A DNA stretch of 64,000 nucleotides from Armatimonadota bacterium (lineage in GTDB: Bacteria > Armatimonadota > HRBIN16). Positions 27,238 to 35,803 of the stretch are shown here, piece after piece; position 1 is the stretch's first letter, and every line of letters starts with the position of its first letter. The notes under the pieces were generated by a model. It had not been told where the DNA came from and did no database searches. It was given only the letters and a program-made list of their open reading frames with translations. The DNA lies in NCBI GenBank assembly GCA_026003195.1, contig BPGU01000003.1:598763-662762 (forward strand), read 5' to 3'. Made by a program: the position numbers and the translations under genes.

Positions 27238-29253
27238 ATGTCTCGTGCTATCCGGTATGCAGCCGGTTTGCTGTGCGGGGCGCTTCTTGTCTTCCTGGTT
27301 GCCCCCGCGTTCGCGCAGATTAACTACCCCAACTTTAGTTCTTCAGCGGGATTGAATCTGGTAGGCACAGCCCAGGTCACATCAAACCGGCTCCGTCTGA
27401 CCGAGAACCGCATGAACCAGCAGGGAGCTGCCTGGTACACCACCAGGCAGAACCTGACCAACGGCTTCTCCACCACCTTCCAGTTCCAGTTCACGTCTCC
27501 GTCGCCCGAGGACGGCTTCGGCTATGGACTGGCTTTCCACGTGCAAAACGTCTCAGCCACCCTGAACGTGAACGAGAAGGGAGGCACCGGCACCTTCACC
27601 GTGAGCATTGCCACTTTCTTCCAGTTGCCGGAGGGCAACTACACCAACGTGGTGGCAGTCTACCTGAACGGCAACCTGGTGGATGCCGTCAGCCTGTTCC
27701 CGAGTACGATCAACACTACCGACCAGCAGGTGCATACTGCACGTGTGGACTATGCGGGCGGTTGGGTAACGGTGTCGGTGGACGGCAAGGCGGTGATGGC
27801 GCTGGAGATAGACCTCGCTGCGGAAGGTGTACTGGACTCCTCAGGCTCGGCGTGGGTTGGCTTCAGTGCACGCACCGTTCTTCCCTACCAGAACAATGAC
27901 GTGCTGAACTGGGTTCTCACGCCGTTCACCGCTCCGGCACGCACGCTCATTATCCTGGGCGACAACCCGTACGAGGGCGTCGCTGTTGCTGCCCCTGCCG
28001 ACCTGGTGAATACAGGCAATGGGGTCACTCCCTTCGTGCGCGTGTATCCCGCGAACGCTACCGTTACCCTGGGCGCTGCAAGCCTCGCGCCCGACGGCAA
28101 CGAGTTCGAAAAGTGGCAGATAGACGGCACCGATTACTCCGGCGACCCCGAACTGCAGATAACGCTGGACGACAACCACATCGTGACGGCGGTGTACAAA
28201 TCCACCAAGGCACCTGTGTGGGATACCGGCGCACCGAAGACGGTCATCTCCAACAATCAGGAGGTGTATCTGGGCTATCTCTCCGGTAATGCGGGGACGA
28301 ACCTGCCTCAGCGGTGGTCTGCTATCCCCTTCCGCATTCCGACAGGTGGGGCAGTGATTAGCCAGGTAGACGCGAACTGGTTCGTCGTGGAAGGGTATGA
28401 GGGTACGGAGGTGCGCTACATTATCTGGCGCCGCACCGGCTTGAACCGACCGGTGGACGGAGACCAGGTGGCGCAGGGTGTACTCGGACCGTACTCCGCA
28501 GGTGTGGACGACCCGCGCATCCCCGGTGGCGAGAACTGGCTGCACCGCTACTCGAACCTGAACATCTTCCTGCCGGAAGGCGACTACTACCTGACCATCT
28601 ACTCGGCGGGCACGGGGTTCAGCGCGCTGGCGTGGCTAACGGGTGCGGACATGCAACCGGCAGAGGTGGAGCAGGACTTCATGTGGCGGTCCGCTCAGTT
28701 TCCCAACCCGGGCTTCGAGGTGTACGCGCCCACCAGCATCCAGCCCAAGAGCGGTCAGGACCCGAAAGACCGCTGGAACTGCGCCTTCGTGCTGTATGGC
28801 AAGCTGGCGGTCATTCGCGGCAAAGTGACTCTGGGGAACTACGACGGCGACCCCTCGCTGGTGCCCATTGCCGTACGCCTGCGTCAGGAGGGCGGTAGCG
28901 AGGAGACTCGCACTATCTTCACGGACCGCAACGGCAACTACTCGCTGTGGGTGGAGCCGGGCACCTACGAGGTCTCCTTCAAAGCCGGTCACTGGCTGCG
29001 CGTGAACCTGACGGGCGTTACTCTCGGGCTGGCAGAGGAAGTTACGGGTCAGGATGTGACGCTGACGAACGGCGACATCGATGATGACAACGAGGTCACG
29101 CTGTTCGACTTCGGTGCGCTTGTGACGGCTTTCGGCAGTATGCCCGGCGATGAGAACTGGAACCCCAACGCCGACCTGGACGGAGATGACGAGGTAACGT
29201 TGTTCGACTTCGGCATCCTGGTGCAGAACTTCGGTGCGATTGGGGACGAGTAA
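27238..29253 (+). CDS. Secreted L-type lectin protein with dockerin-like C-terminus
   Basis: A 671-residue exported protein. The signal peptide (RAIRYAAGLLCGALLVFLVA, cleaved after AFA) leads to a legume-type L-lectin domain, residues about 23-240 (NYPNFSSSAGLNLVGTAQ, DGFGYGLAFHVQN). A central region includes a carboxypeptidase-regulatory-like beta sandwich (TDRNGNYSLWVEPGTYEVSF). The end carries two near-identical Ca-binding units, NGDIDDDNEVTLFDFGALV and DLDGDDEVTLFDFGILVQNF, the dockerin type I pattern. It probably binds plant or microbial glycans and may dock to a cohesin, but no cohesin is seen here. Confidence 0.85.
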   Translation: MSRAIRYAAGLLCGALLVFLVAPAFAQINYPNFSSSAGLNLVGTAQVTSNRLRLTENRMNQQGAAWYTTRQNLTNGFSTTFQFQFTSPSPEDGFGYGLAFHVQNVSATLNVNEKGGTGTFTVSIATFFQLPEGNYTNVVAVYLNGNLVDAVSLFPSTINTTDQQVHTARVDYAGGWVTVSVDGKAVMALEIDLAAEGVLDSSGSAWVGFSARTVLPYQNNDVLNWVLTPFTAPARTLIILGDNPYEGVAVAAPADLVNTGNGVTPFVRVYPANATVTLGAASLAPDGNEFEKWQIDGTDYSGDPELQITLDDNHIVTAVYKSTKAPVWDTGAPKTVISNNQEVYLGYLSGNAGTNLPQRWSAIPFRIPTGGAVISQVDANWFVVEGYEGTEVRYIIWRRTGLNRPVDGDQVAQGVLGPYSAGVDDPRIPGGENWLHRYSNLNIFLPEGDYYLTIYSAGTGFSALAWLTGADMQPAEVEQDFMWRSAQFPNPGFEVYAPTSIQPKSGQDPKDRWNCAFVLYGKLAVIRGKVTLGNYDGDPSLVPIAVRLRQEGGSEETRTIFTDRNGNYSLWVEPGTYEVSFKAGHWLRVNLTGVTLGLAEEVTGQDVTLTNGDIDDDNEVTLFDFGALVTAFGSMPGDENWNPNADLDGDDEVTLFDFGILVQNFGAIGDE

Positions 29254-29266
29254 CCCTCACCGCCTG

Positions 29267-29299
29267 CCCCTCTCCCGCCCTGCGGGAGAGGGGTTTTTT
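29267..29299 (+). terminator. Intrinsic terminator after lectin gene
   Basis: CCCCTCTCCCG and CGGGAGAGGGG form a perfect 11-bp stem around CCCTG, then TTTTTT. It ends five bases before the converging SDH-type gene. Confidence 0.9.
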
Positions 29300-29303
29300 G
29301 CTT

Positions 29304-30188
29304 TCACACGCTACGGCTCCCCCGAGTGCGTCGGCGGGGAGCAGGTTGAGGGCGAGTATCTGGCTCGTAGGGGATGGGCACATAGTCCACGCTGGCTTTA
29401 CGCTGCACAGGCTGGGGATACAGTGCCATCAGTCGGTGAATCTCTTCGGGGAAGTCGGTACTCACCGGCAGTCCCATCGCTTTCGCTTCCTCCGCGCAGA
29501 TGGGATAGTCGTGCGTCCAGGTGCCTTCGCTGAGCAGCGCTGCCAGCTGCTTCGCCTTCTCTTCGGGCATCTTGGAGGAAAGTATCTCTTCGAGCAACCG
29601 ACGCACCTGCCAGATCGCTTTGCGGGCGACATCGGCTAAGATCAGGGTGCGGTCGTCCACGCGCTCGGGACGTTTGATCTCCACCGCCCGCAGGATGGAG
29701 GCGGCGGGATACTCACCCAGCTGCGGGTCCACCGGTCCCAGCACCGCGTGGGGGTCCATCACAATCTCATCCGCAGCCAGGGCAATGAGAGTGCCTCCGG
29801 ACATCGCGTAGTGGGGGACGAACACGGTCACCTTTGCAGGATGGTTGCACAGGGCACGTGCGATTTGCTCGCTGGCAAGCACCAGCCCGCCCGGCGTGTG
29901 CAGGATAAGGTCAATGGGACGGCCCGCTGGCGTCATACGCACCGCTCGCAGCAGCTCTTCGGCGTCCTCAATATTGATGTAACGGAACAGCGGGATACCG
30001 AACAGCGCCAGTGCCTCCTGCCGATGTATCATGGCGATCACGCGCGTGCCCCGTTTCCTCTCGAAGGCAGCAATCGCCTGCAGCCGCGCCGCCTCTAACA
30101 TCCTTTGCTTCACCAGCGGCGCCAGAAACGAATATATCAGGAAGAGCCAGAATATCTGGTTCATTAATGCAGCGAAAAAGCCTTCCAT
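29304..30188 (-). CDS. Membrane-anchored SDH/SppA-like serine protease
   Basis: A 294-residue protein of the serine dehydrogenase proteinase (SDH_sah, ClpP/SppA clan) family. An N-terminal membrane helix (NQIFWLFLIYSFLAPLV) precedes the crotonase-like core with LILHTPGG, then HYAMSGGTLIALAADEIVMD (nucleophile Ser in MSGG) and VLGPVDPQLG. AAGGAGGGG lies before the ATG at 30188. Relatives are thought to cut membrane or signal peptides; substrate is unknown. The C-terminus is a basic, Pro-rich tail. Confidence 0.87.
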   Translation of the reverse strand: MEGFFAALMNQIFWLFLIYSFLAPLVKQRMLEAARLQAIAAFERKRGTRVIAMIHRQEALALFGIPLFRYINIEDAEELLRAVRMTPAGRPIDLILHTPGGLVLASEQIARALCNHPAKVTVFVPHYAMSGGTLIALAADEIVMDPHAVLGPVDPQLGEYPAASILRAVEIKRPERVDDRTLILADVARKAIWQVRRLLEEILSSKMPEEKAKQLAALLSEGTWTHDYPICAEEAKAMGLPVSTDFPEEIHRLMALYPQPVQRKASVDYVPIPYEPDTRPQPAPRRRTRGSRSV

Positions 30189-30245
30189 ACCCACACCCCT
30201 CCTTGCCCGCAACCTTTCGACGCGAACGGGACAAACTCCTGTTGC

Positions 30246-30275
30246 TTGACAGTGCTCTCCTCCCTTTCGTATACT
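30246..30275 (+). promoter_or_regulatory. Strong promoter-like sequence before xylanase remnant
   Basis: TTGACA (perfect) and TATACT are spaced by 18 bases, divergent from the SDH gene. It would drive transcription of the broken GH10 gene downstream, showing a regulatory region outliving its gene. Confidence 0.6.
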
Positions 30276-30319
30276 GGGAGGGCAAGGTTTGCCTGGGCTG
30301 CACTGCGAAAATCCGCCTT

Positions 30320-30764
30320 ATGGAACAGAAGTATCTCTTGGGGCAGAGTGCGATGGAGAACCTCCTGCCGTACGCTCCGGCAAAAGAGGGGGTAGAGAAG
30401 CATCGCAAAGGGGATGCGGTGCTGGAGTTTCGCCTGCCCATTGGTTTGCCCGCGCAGGGTGTCTCCGTCCGCGTGGTGCAACAACGTCTACTTCGGGCTG
30501 AAGGGGAGCGAAATCTGGCTGCCAGAAGGAGGACTTCTGGACGAAAACGGCACCCCACGCCCTGCGTGGCATCGCTTGCATCAGCTGATTCAACAGGAGT
30601 GGCGTACTTCTTGTTCGGCAATGACCGATAAGGAGGGAAAGATACACCTGCGGGGGTTCTTCGGGAAGTACCAGGTGGAAGCCGACTTTCGCGGACACAA
30701 ACAGGTTTTTCCTTTCCACCTGCAAAAAGGTAAAAAGCAACATGCGAAGTTTACTCTCCAGTAA
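30320..30764 (+). pseudogene. Remnant of a GH10 (xylanase-like) glycosidase, core deleted
   Basis: Two fragments in different frames abut near 30475-30485. The first starts at ATG 30320 (MEQKYLLGQSAMENLLPYAP) and ends with GLPAQGVSVRVVQQ, which resembles the N-terminal strand region before a GH10 barrel. The second, in another frame, reads IWLPEGGLLDENGTPRPAWH, then HQLIQQEWRT and LRGFFGKYQVEADF, the pattern at the C-terminal end of GH10 proteins. The catalytic barrel between them, with both Glu, is missing. No ribosome site precedes the ATG. The identification rests on pattern memory, not a search, so another glycosidase family is possible. Confidence 0.6.
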
Positions 30765-30860
30765 TACCCGAATGCTCTGAACATCATGCTGGTTGCGGTA
30801 GAGCACAGTACTCGCAAGGCAAAGATGTGACGCACTATCAGCAACAGGGAGGCGGAAAAT

Positions 30861-31865
30861 ATGCCCAAGGAGGTACCCTATCCGCGACATTACATCTGCT
30901 ATCGCGCGCGCAAACCGATAGTGATAGACGGCAAACTGGACGACGAGGCATGGCGCGACGCTGCATGGACGGAGTACTTTGTGGATATCGAAGGGGATAT
31001 TCGCCCCCGTCCGCGCTTCCGCACACGTGCTAAAATGCTGTGGGACGACCAGTACTTCTACGTGGGCGCGGAGCTGGAGGAACCGCATGTGTGGGCGACG
31101 CTGACACAGCGCGACTCCATTATCTATCACGATAACGACTTCGAGGTGTTCATCGACCCCGATGGAGACAACCACAACTACTACGAGCTGGAAATCAACG
31201 CGCTGAATACGGTGTTTGACCTCCGTCTGGAAAAACCGTACAAGGACGGTGGTACCGCCTTGATAGAGTGGGATATTCCCGGTCTGAAGACTGCGGTGCA
31301 CGTCGATGGCACGCTGAACAACCCCAACGATACAGACCGCGGCTGGAGCGTGGAGATTGCCATCCCGTGGGAGCCTCTGGCGGAATACGCGGGTTGCCCC
31401 GTGCCTCCGCGCGACGGCGACCAGTGGCGGGTGAACTTTTCGCGGGTAGAGTGGCTCGTGCGCGTGGTCAACGGGCGTTATGAGAAAGTGCCCAACATGC
31501 CGGAGGACAACTGGGTGTGGTCGCCACAGGGAGTTATCGATATGCACCGCCCCGAAACCTGGGGGTATGTGCAGTTCAGCACGGCTCCCGCCGGTAAAGC
31601 GCGTTTCCGCCCGGACCCGACGTACCCTGCCCGCAGGGAGCTGATGCGTCTGTACTATGCGCAAAAGGCGTTCTACGAGAAACACAAGCGCTGGGCGAAA
31701 AGTTTGCAGGAGCTGGAGTGGCAGCCGGAGCCGTTGCGAGGCTGCGAGCCGCCCGTTTTGCAGGTGACGGAGAAGGGTTATGTCGCCAGCATCCGCTGCA
31801 AACTGCCCGGAGGTAAAAGGGGCACGGTGAAGGTTCGCCACGACTCGAGGCTGTGGGTAGAGTAA
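30861..31865 (+). CDS. CBM9-like (DOMON-type) carbohydrate-binding protein
   Basis: A 334-residue protein dominated by a CBM9_1-type beta sandwich: PIVIDGKLDDEAWRDAAWTE at the start, RFRTRAKMLWDDQYFYVGAE, then NDFEVFIDPDGDNHNYYELE and DRGWSVEIAIPW. No signal peptide is seen, though related proteins often act on extracellular sugars. GGAGG lies 8 bases before the ATG. About 80 C-terminal residues after VQFS are less conserved. It sits between a dead glycosidase and serC; a second CBM9 protein occurs at 35.8 kb. Confidence 0.85.
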   Translation: MPKEVPYPRHYICYRARKPIVIDGKLDDEAWRDAAWTEYFVDIEGDIRPRPRFRTRAKMLWDDQYFYVGAELEEPHVWATLTQRDSIIYHDNDFEVFIDPDGDNHNYYELEINALNTVFDLRLEKPYKDGGTALIEWDIPGLKTAVHVDGTLNNPNDTDRGWSVEIAIPWEPLAEYAGCPVPPRDGDQWRVNFSRVEWLVRVVNGRYEKVPNMPEDNWVWSPQGVIDMHRPETWGYVQFSTAPAGKARFRPDPTYPARRELMRLYYAQKAFYEKHKRWAKSLQELEWQPEPLRGCEPPVLQVTEKGYVASIRCKLPGGKRGTVKVRHDSRLWVE

Positions 31866-31929
31866 GGCGTGCAAAAAGCGGGGTGGATTTGGTACCATTA
31901 TGCTGAATAACCGGAGTGAGGTATCCGTA

Positions 31930-33024
31930 ATGACCGAACGAGTTTTCAATTTTTCGCCAGGACCTGCCACTTTACCGCTGCCGGTGCTGCAGGAGGTGCA
32001 ACAGAATCTGCTTGCGCTGCCGGGGGTGGGCGCGTCTATTCTGGAAATCAGCCACCGTTCCAGGACCTTCGAAGAAATCATCGCACAGGCAGAGCAGAAC
32101 ATCCGCCAGCTGCTGAACCTGCCGCCGGAATACCACGTACTGTTCCTGCAAGGGGGAGCCAGCCTGCAGTTCTCGCAGGTGCCGATGAGCTTCCTGCGCG
32201 GCACGGAGCGTTCTGCTGATTACATTGTCACCGGCTCGTGGGCGAAGCGTGCTCTGGTGGAAGCGCAACGGGAAGGCAACGTGCGTGTGGTGTGGGACGG
32301 CAAAGGCGAGAACTACAGCCGCGTGCCCGGGCACGGCGAATACGAGATAGACCCCAACGCAGCATACGTGCACTTCACCTCCAACGAGACCATACAGGGT
32401 ATCCAGTTCCCGTCGGAACCGGAGACGGGCGGCGTGCCGCTGGTATGCGACGCCTCTTCGGACTTCCTGTCGCGTCCCATCGATGTCAAACGCTATGGGC
32501 TGATTTACGCGGGAGCGCAAAAGAACGTCGGACCGGCGGGGGTGACCATCGTCATCATCCGGCAGGACTTGCTGGAACAGGTGCCGGACAACCTGCCCAC
32601 CATGCTCAACTATAAGGTGCATGCGGAACATCGTTCACTGTACAACACGCCGCCGGTGTTCGCGGTGTACATCGTGATGCTGGTGACGCGCTGGCTACTG
32701 GAGAACATCGGTGGGTTAGAGCAGATGCATGCCATTAACGGGCAAAAGGCGCAGATGCTCTATGACGCCATCGACCGCAGTGAGGGCTTCTATCGCGGGC
32801 ATGCGCAGCCCGGTAGCCGCTCACTGATGAACGTCACCTGGCGACTGCCCAGCGAGGAGCTGGAGGCGGAGTTCGTCAAGCAGGCGAAGGAGGCTGGTCT
32901 GCACGAGCTGAAGGGACATCGCTCGGTGGGCGGTATCCGTGCCAGCATCTACAACGCCATGCCCATCGAAGGCGTGCGCACGCTGGTGGAGTTCATGCAG
33001 CACTTCCGCCAGAAGCACGCCTGA
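31930..33024 (+). CDS. serC: Phosphoserine aminotransferase
   Basis: A 364-residue class V aminotransferase that makes phosphoserine from phosphohydroxypyruvate and glutamate (serine, and possibly vitamin B6, synthesis). It begins VFNFSPGPATLPLPVLQEVQ, has FLQGGASLQFSQVPMSFL, and the PLP lysine lies in YAGAQKNVGPAG; the end GHRSVGGIRASIYNAMP is characteristic. GGAGTGAGG lies upstream of the ATG at 31930. serA and serB are not nearby. Confidence 0.96.
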   Translation: MTERVFNFSPGPATLPLPVLQEVQQNLLALPGVGASILEISHRSRTFEEIIAQAEQNIRQLLNLPPEYHVLFLQGGASLQFSQVPMSFLRGTERSADYIVTGSWAKRALVEAQREGNVRVVWDGKGENYSRVPGHGEYEIDPNAAYVHFTSNETIQGIQFPSEPETGGVPLVCDASSDFLSRPIDVKRYGLIYAGAQKNVGPAGVTIVIIRQDLLEQVPDNLPTMLNYKVHAEHRSLYNTPPVFAVYIVMLVTRWLLENIGGLEQMHAINGQKAQMLYDAIDRSEGFYRGHAQPGSRSLMNVTWRLPSEELEAEFVKQAKEAGLHELKGHRSVGGIRASIYNAMPIEGVRTLVEFMQHFRQKHA

Positions 33025-33042
33025 GCGGGGAGCAGGGATACC

Positions 33043-33699
33043 GATGGAAGCGCAGATGAACCTGTCCCCGAAACAGGCTCCGCCTGAGCGCATGACTCTG
33101 GAGGAGTTCCTTCAGTGGGCGGACGAGGACGTATGGGCAGAGTGGATAGAGGGAGAGGTGAGGTTTTTGAGTCCGGCGAGAAGAGCGCAGCTCCTCGGTC
33201 AAGCGGGAGTACATACGTGGGCAGGTCTTTGCGTTCGCGGGCACAAGCCCTGCGCATAACCGGTGTCTTCCATCTGGCGGGGATTCTGCACACTCAGTTG
33301 CGTCACACGTCCTGCAGGGGATACGCCAGCGACCTGAAGGTGCAAACGCCCGAGCAGCAGATGTTCGCCTACCCGGACCTGACGGTCGTGTGTGGAGAGC
33401 CACAGTTTCGCGATGAACAGAAGGATGTGCTGTTGAACCCCACCCTGATTGTGGAGGTGCTTTGCGGGTCCACCAAAGCACGCGACCGCGGCGAGAAGTT
33501 CCTGCAGTATATCCAGATAACTTCCTTGCGCGACTACCTGCTGGTGTCCCAGAGCGAACCGCGCCTCGAGCACTACGAACGCCAACCGGATGGACGCTGG
33601 CTGCTGAATGTGGTGCACGGTCTGGACGGGGAGGTTCACCTCGTCTCTGTCGGGTATACCCTCCGTCTGGCTGAAGTGTATGAGGGAGTACTGTCATGA
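33043..33699 (+). pseudogene. Chimeric, multiply frameshifted Uma2-family gene
   Basis: Three reading frames must be joined. The first starts MEAQMNLSPKQAPPERMTLE and reaches WAEWIEGEVRFLSPAR, like the intact Uma2 at 10.4 kb. A second frame then gives KREYIRGQVFAFAGTSPAHN, which is the N-terminal block of a different Uma2 subgroup. A third gives LHTQLRHTSCRGYASDLKV, FAYPDLTVVCG, PTLIVEVLCGSTKARDRGEK and runs to the end. So it looks like a fusion near 33180 of two Uma2 genes plus a shift near 33257. It cannot make a full protein as sequenced. The stop overlaps the DinB start. Confidence 0.75.
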
Positions 33700-34184
33700 G
33701 CCGGGTGCAGATGCTTGCCCAGTTGCTGGAACGCGCCTATCGCGATAGTCGCTACCACTCCCTGCGTCGTGCGCTGGAAGGCGTGGACGACCAGACGGCG
33801 CGATGGCGCCCTCCTCACTACAAAGGCTTCCCCTGGATGCACGGTTCCATTCTGGAAATCGCCTTCCACGCTGCCGGAGACAAGCACGCCCTGCACAACG
33901 TGGCGTTTGGAGACGGCTCACTCACATGGCAACAGATTCAGCAGCGATTCGAAGGGGACGGAGGCGACCTCGCCGCCGCTATCCGCCTTGCAGACGCCGG
34001 ACACGAGCAACTGCTGGCAACCCTCCACACCCTCACCGATGACCAGCTGGTGCAAAAAGTTCCCTATTACCACGGTAAGAAGATGTCCATAGAGGAGATT
34101 TTCCTGCTCGCTATCGAACATGATATCTACCACGCCGGGCAAATCTGGTATGTGCGTTGTCTGGTAGAGGGCATCCGGGAATAG
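33696..34184 (+). CDS. DinB-family protein
   Basis: A 162-residue four-helix DinB/YfiT-like protein. The three conserved His that bind a metal are visible in LEIAFHAAGDKHAL and EHDIYHAGQIWYV. Many DinB relatives are metal-dependent thiol transferases (for example bacillithiol-using); the actual substrate is unknown. The ATG overlaps the stop of the broken Uma2 gene (ATGA), and a hydrolase gene follows. Confidence 0.85.
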   Translation: MSRVQMLAQLLERAYRDSRYHSLRRALEGVDDQTARWRPPHYKGFPWMHGSILEIAFHAAGDKHALHNVAFGDGSLTWQQIQQRFEGDGGDLAAAIRLADAGHEQLLATLHTLTDDQLVQKVPYYHGKKMSIEEIFLLAIEHDIYHAGQIWYVRCLVEGIRE

Positions 34185-34201
34185 CAAGCAGGAGGCAAAA
34201 C

Positions 34202-34711
34202 ATGCATTATTCGGCACAGATAAACTGTCCCGTAGAGTGGGCGTTCGTGTCCTCGCGCTCTTACTCCGACCCGTTCCACGATGTGGATGTGCTCTTTACT
34301 GCGCCTGACGGCAGCGAGCAAAAGGTACCTGCCTTCTGGGCAGGGGAGCAGGAGTGGCGCGTACGCTTCGCCCCTTCGCAGGTGGGAGAGTATCGCTGGC
34401 GCACCGCCTGCACCGATAGCGGCAACCCTTCCCTGCACGGCGTGGAGGGCAAGCTGACCGTCCAACCGTATGAGGGAACCAACCCTCTGCTGCGTCGGGG
34501 CGGTCTGCAGGTCTCAGCAAACGGACGCTACCTGCAACACCGTGACGGCACACCGTTCCTCTGGTTGGGCGACACGTGGTGGATGGGTCTCAGCAAGCGG
34601 CTCTCCTTCCCCGGCGACTTTGCCGCCCTGACCGCCGACCGCGTGCAGAAGGGCTTCACGGTCATCCAGATAGTGGCGGGACTGTACCCCCGATATGGGC
34701 GCTTTCGATGA
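34202..34711 (+). CDS. DUF5060/DUF4038 glycoside hydrolase, N-terminal part (frameshifted gene)
   Basis: AGGAGG sits 6 bases before the ATG. The first 100 residues form a DUF5060 beta sandwich (VDVLFTAPDGSEQKVPAFW, SQVGEYRWRT), and the start of the DUF4038 (apiosidase-like) TIM barrel follows (DGTPFLWLGDTWWMGLSKRL). The frame breaks after IVAGLYP at a run of five C (34687-34691); with four C it would continue DMGAFDERSMNEVGF in the next frame. The full protein would be about 530 residues. No signal peptide is present. Confidence 0.82.
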   Translation: MHYSAQINCPVEWAFVSSRSYSDPFHDVDVLFTAPDGSEQKVPAFWAGEQEWRVRFAPSQVGEYRWRTACTDSGNPSLHGVEGKLTVQPYEGTNPLLRRGGLQVSANGRYLQHRDGTPFLWLGDTWWMGLSKRLSFPGDFAALTADRVQKGFTVIQIVAGLYPRYGRFR

Positions 34712-35801
34712 GCGCAGTATGAACGAGGTAGGCTTTGCCTGGGAAGAGGGCTGGCAGCGCATCCACCCGCGCTACTTCGACATGGCGGACCTGCGCATTC
34801 ACTGGCTGGTAAAGAGCGGACTGGTGCCCTGTATTGTCGGGTGCTGGGGATACTACATCCACTGGCTGGGTGTAGAGAAGATGAAAAAGCACTGGCGCTA
34901 CCTGGTGGCGCGATGGGGAGCCTATCCCGTGGTGTGGTGCCTGGCAGGCGAGGTGCTGATGCCCTTCTACGATGACCACCATCGCCCGCGCGAGTGGCAC
35001 GAGCAGTACGCTGCCCAAACCCGCGCGATGTGGGAAGAGGTTGCCCAATATGTGCGTGCGATAGACCCTTATGGTCACCCCATCACGGCACACCCCTCTG
35101 TATCCGCACGCGACAGCCTCGCCGATGAGGTGCTGGATTTCGATATGCTGCAGACCGGTCACGGCGACCGCACCAGCCTGCCCAACACTGTCCAGCAGGT
35201 GGTTCGCTCGTACAGCCGTCAACCGGTGATGCCGGTGGTAGAAGGAGAGGTGTGCTACGAAGGCATCGGCGAGGCGAGCAGGCAGGAAGTGCAGCGGATG
35301 ATGTTCTGGGCGTGCTGGCTGAACGGCGCGAAGGGCTTTACTTACGGTGCGAACGGCATCTGGCAGGTGAACACGCGCGAAAAGCCGTATGGACCCTCGC
35401 CACACGGCATGGCGTGGGGCGACACTCCCTGGGAGGAGGCGTATCAGCTACCCGGTTCTACCCAGCTGGGAATGGCGAAACGCTTGCTGGAACGTTACCC
35501 GTGGTGGCGCATCGAGCCGCACCCCGAATGGGTGGAGCCGCACTGGAATGAAGAGAACTTTTTCCTGCCTTATGCAGCGGGCATCCCGGGCGAGTTACGT
35601 CTCATCTACGCGCCGACGTACCAGTGGCGAATCACGGTGAGGTCGCTGGAGCCGGACGTCTCCTACCGGGCGTTACTGTTCGACCCCGCTGCCGGACAGG
35701 AGGTTCCCCTGGGCGAAGTGCGCCACGACGAGCAGGGCGACTGGACAACGCCCGTGCTGCCGAAGTTCCAGGATTGGCTGCTGGTGCTGGAGAGGATGTG
35801 A
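34695..35801 (+). CDS. DUF4038 glycoside hydrolase, C-terminal part (frameshifted gene)
   Basis: This frame continues the apiosidase-like barrel: WHEQYAAQTRAMWEEVAQYV, YVRAIDPYGHPITAHP, VVEGEVCYEGIG (likely catalytic Glu region) and FWACWLNGAKGFTYGANGIW are characteristic of DUF4038 hydrolases. A small C-terminal beta domain ends with FQDWLLVLERM. The ATG at 34695 lies inside the upstream frame and is probably not a real start. The substrate is likely a plant or bacterial polysaccharide side chain, which is an inference from the family. Confidence 0.82.
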   Translation: MGAFDERSMNEVGFAWEEGWQRIHPRYFDMADLRIHWLVKSGLVPCIVGCWGYYIHWLGVEKMKKHWRYLVARWGAYPVVWCLAGEVLMPFYDDHHRPREWHEQYAAQTRAMWEEVAQYVRAIDPYGHPITAHPSVSARDSLADEVLDFDMLQTGHGDRTSLPNTVQQVVRSYSRQPVMPVVEGEVCYEGIGEASRQEVQRMMFWACWLNGAKGFTYGANGIWQVNTREKPYGPSPHGMAWGDTPWEEAYQLPGSTQLGMAKRLLERYPWWRIEPHPEWVEPHWNEENFFLPYAAGIPGELRLIYAPTYQWRITVRSLEPDVSYRALLFDPAAGQEVPLGEVRHDEQGDWTTPVLPKFQDWLLVLERM

Positions 35802-35803
35802 GC

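Noticed and set aside
30318-32204. 628-codon open frame on the minus strand across the GH10 remnant, CBM9 gene and serC start
   Set aside because: It crosses several plus-strand genes that match known families; the translation shows no domain.
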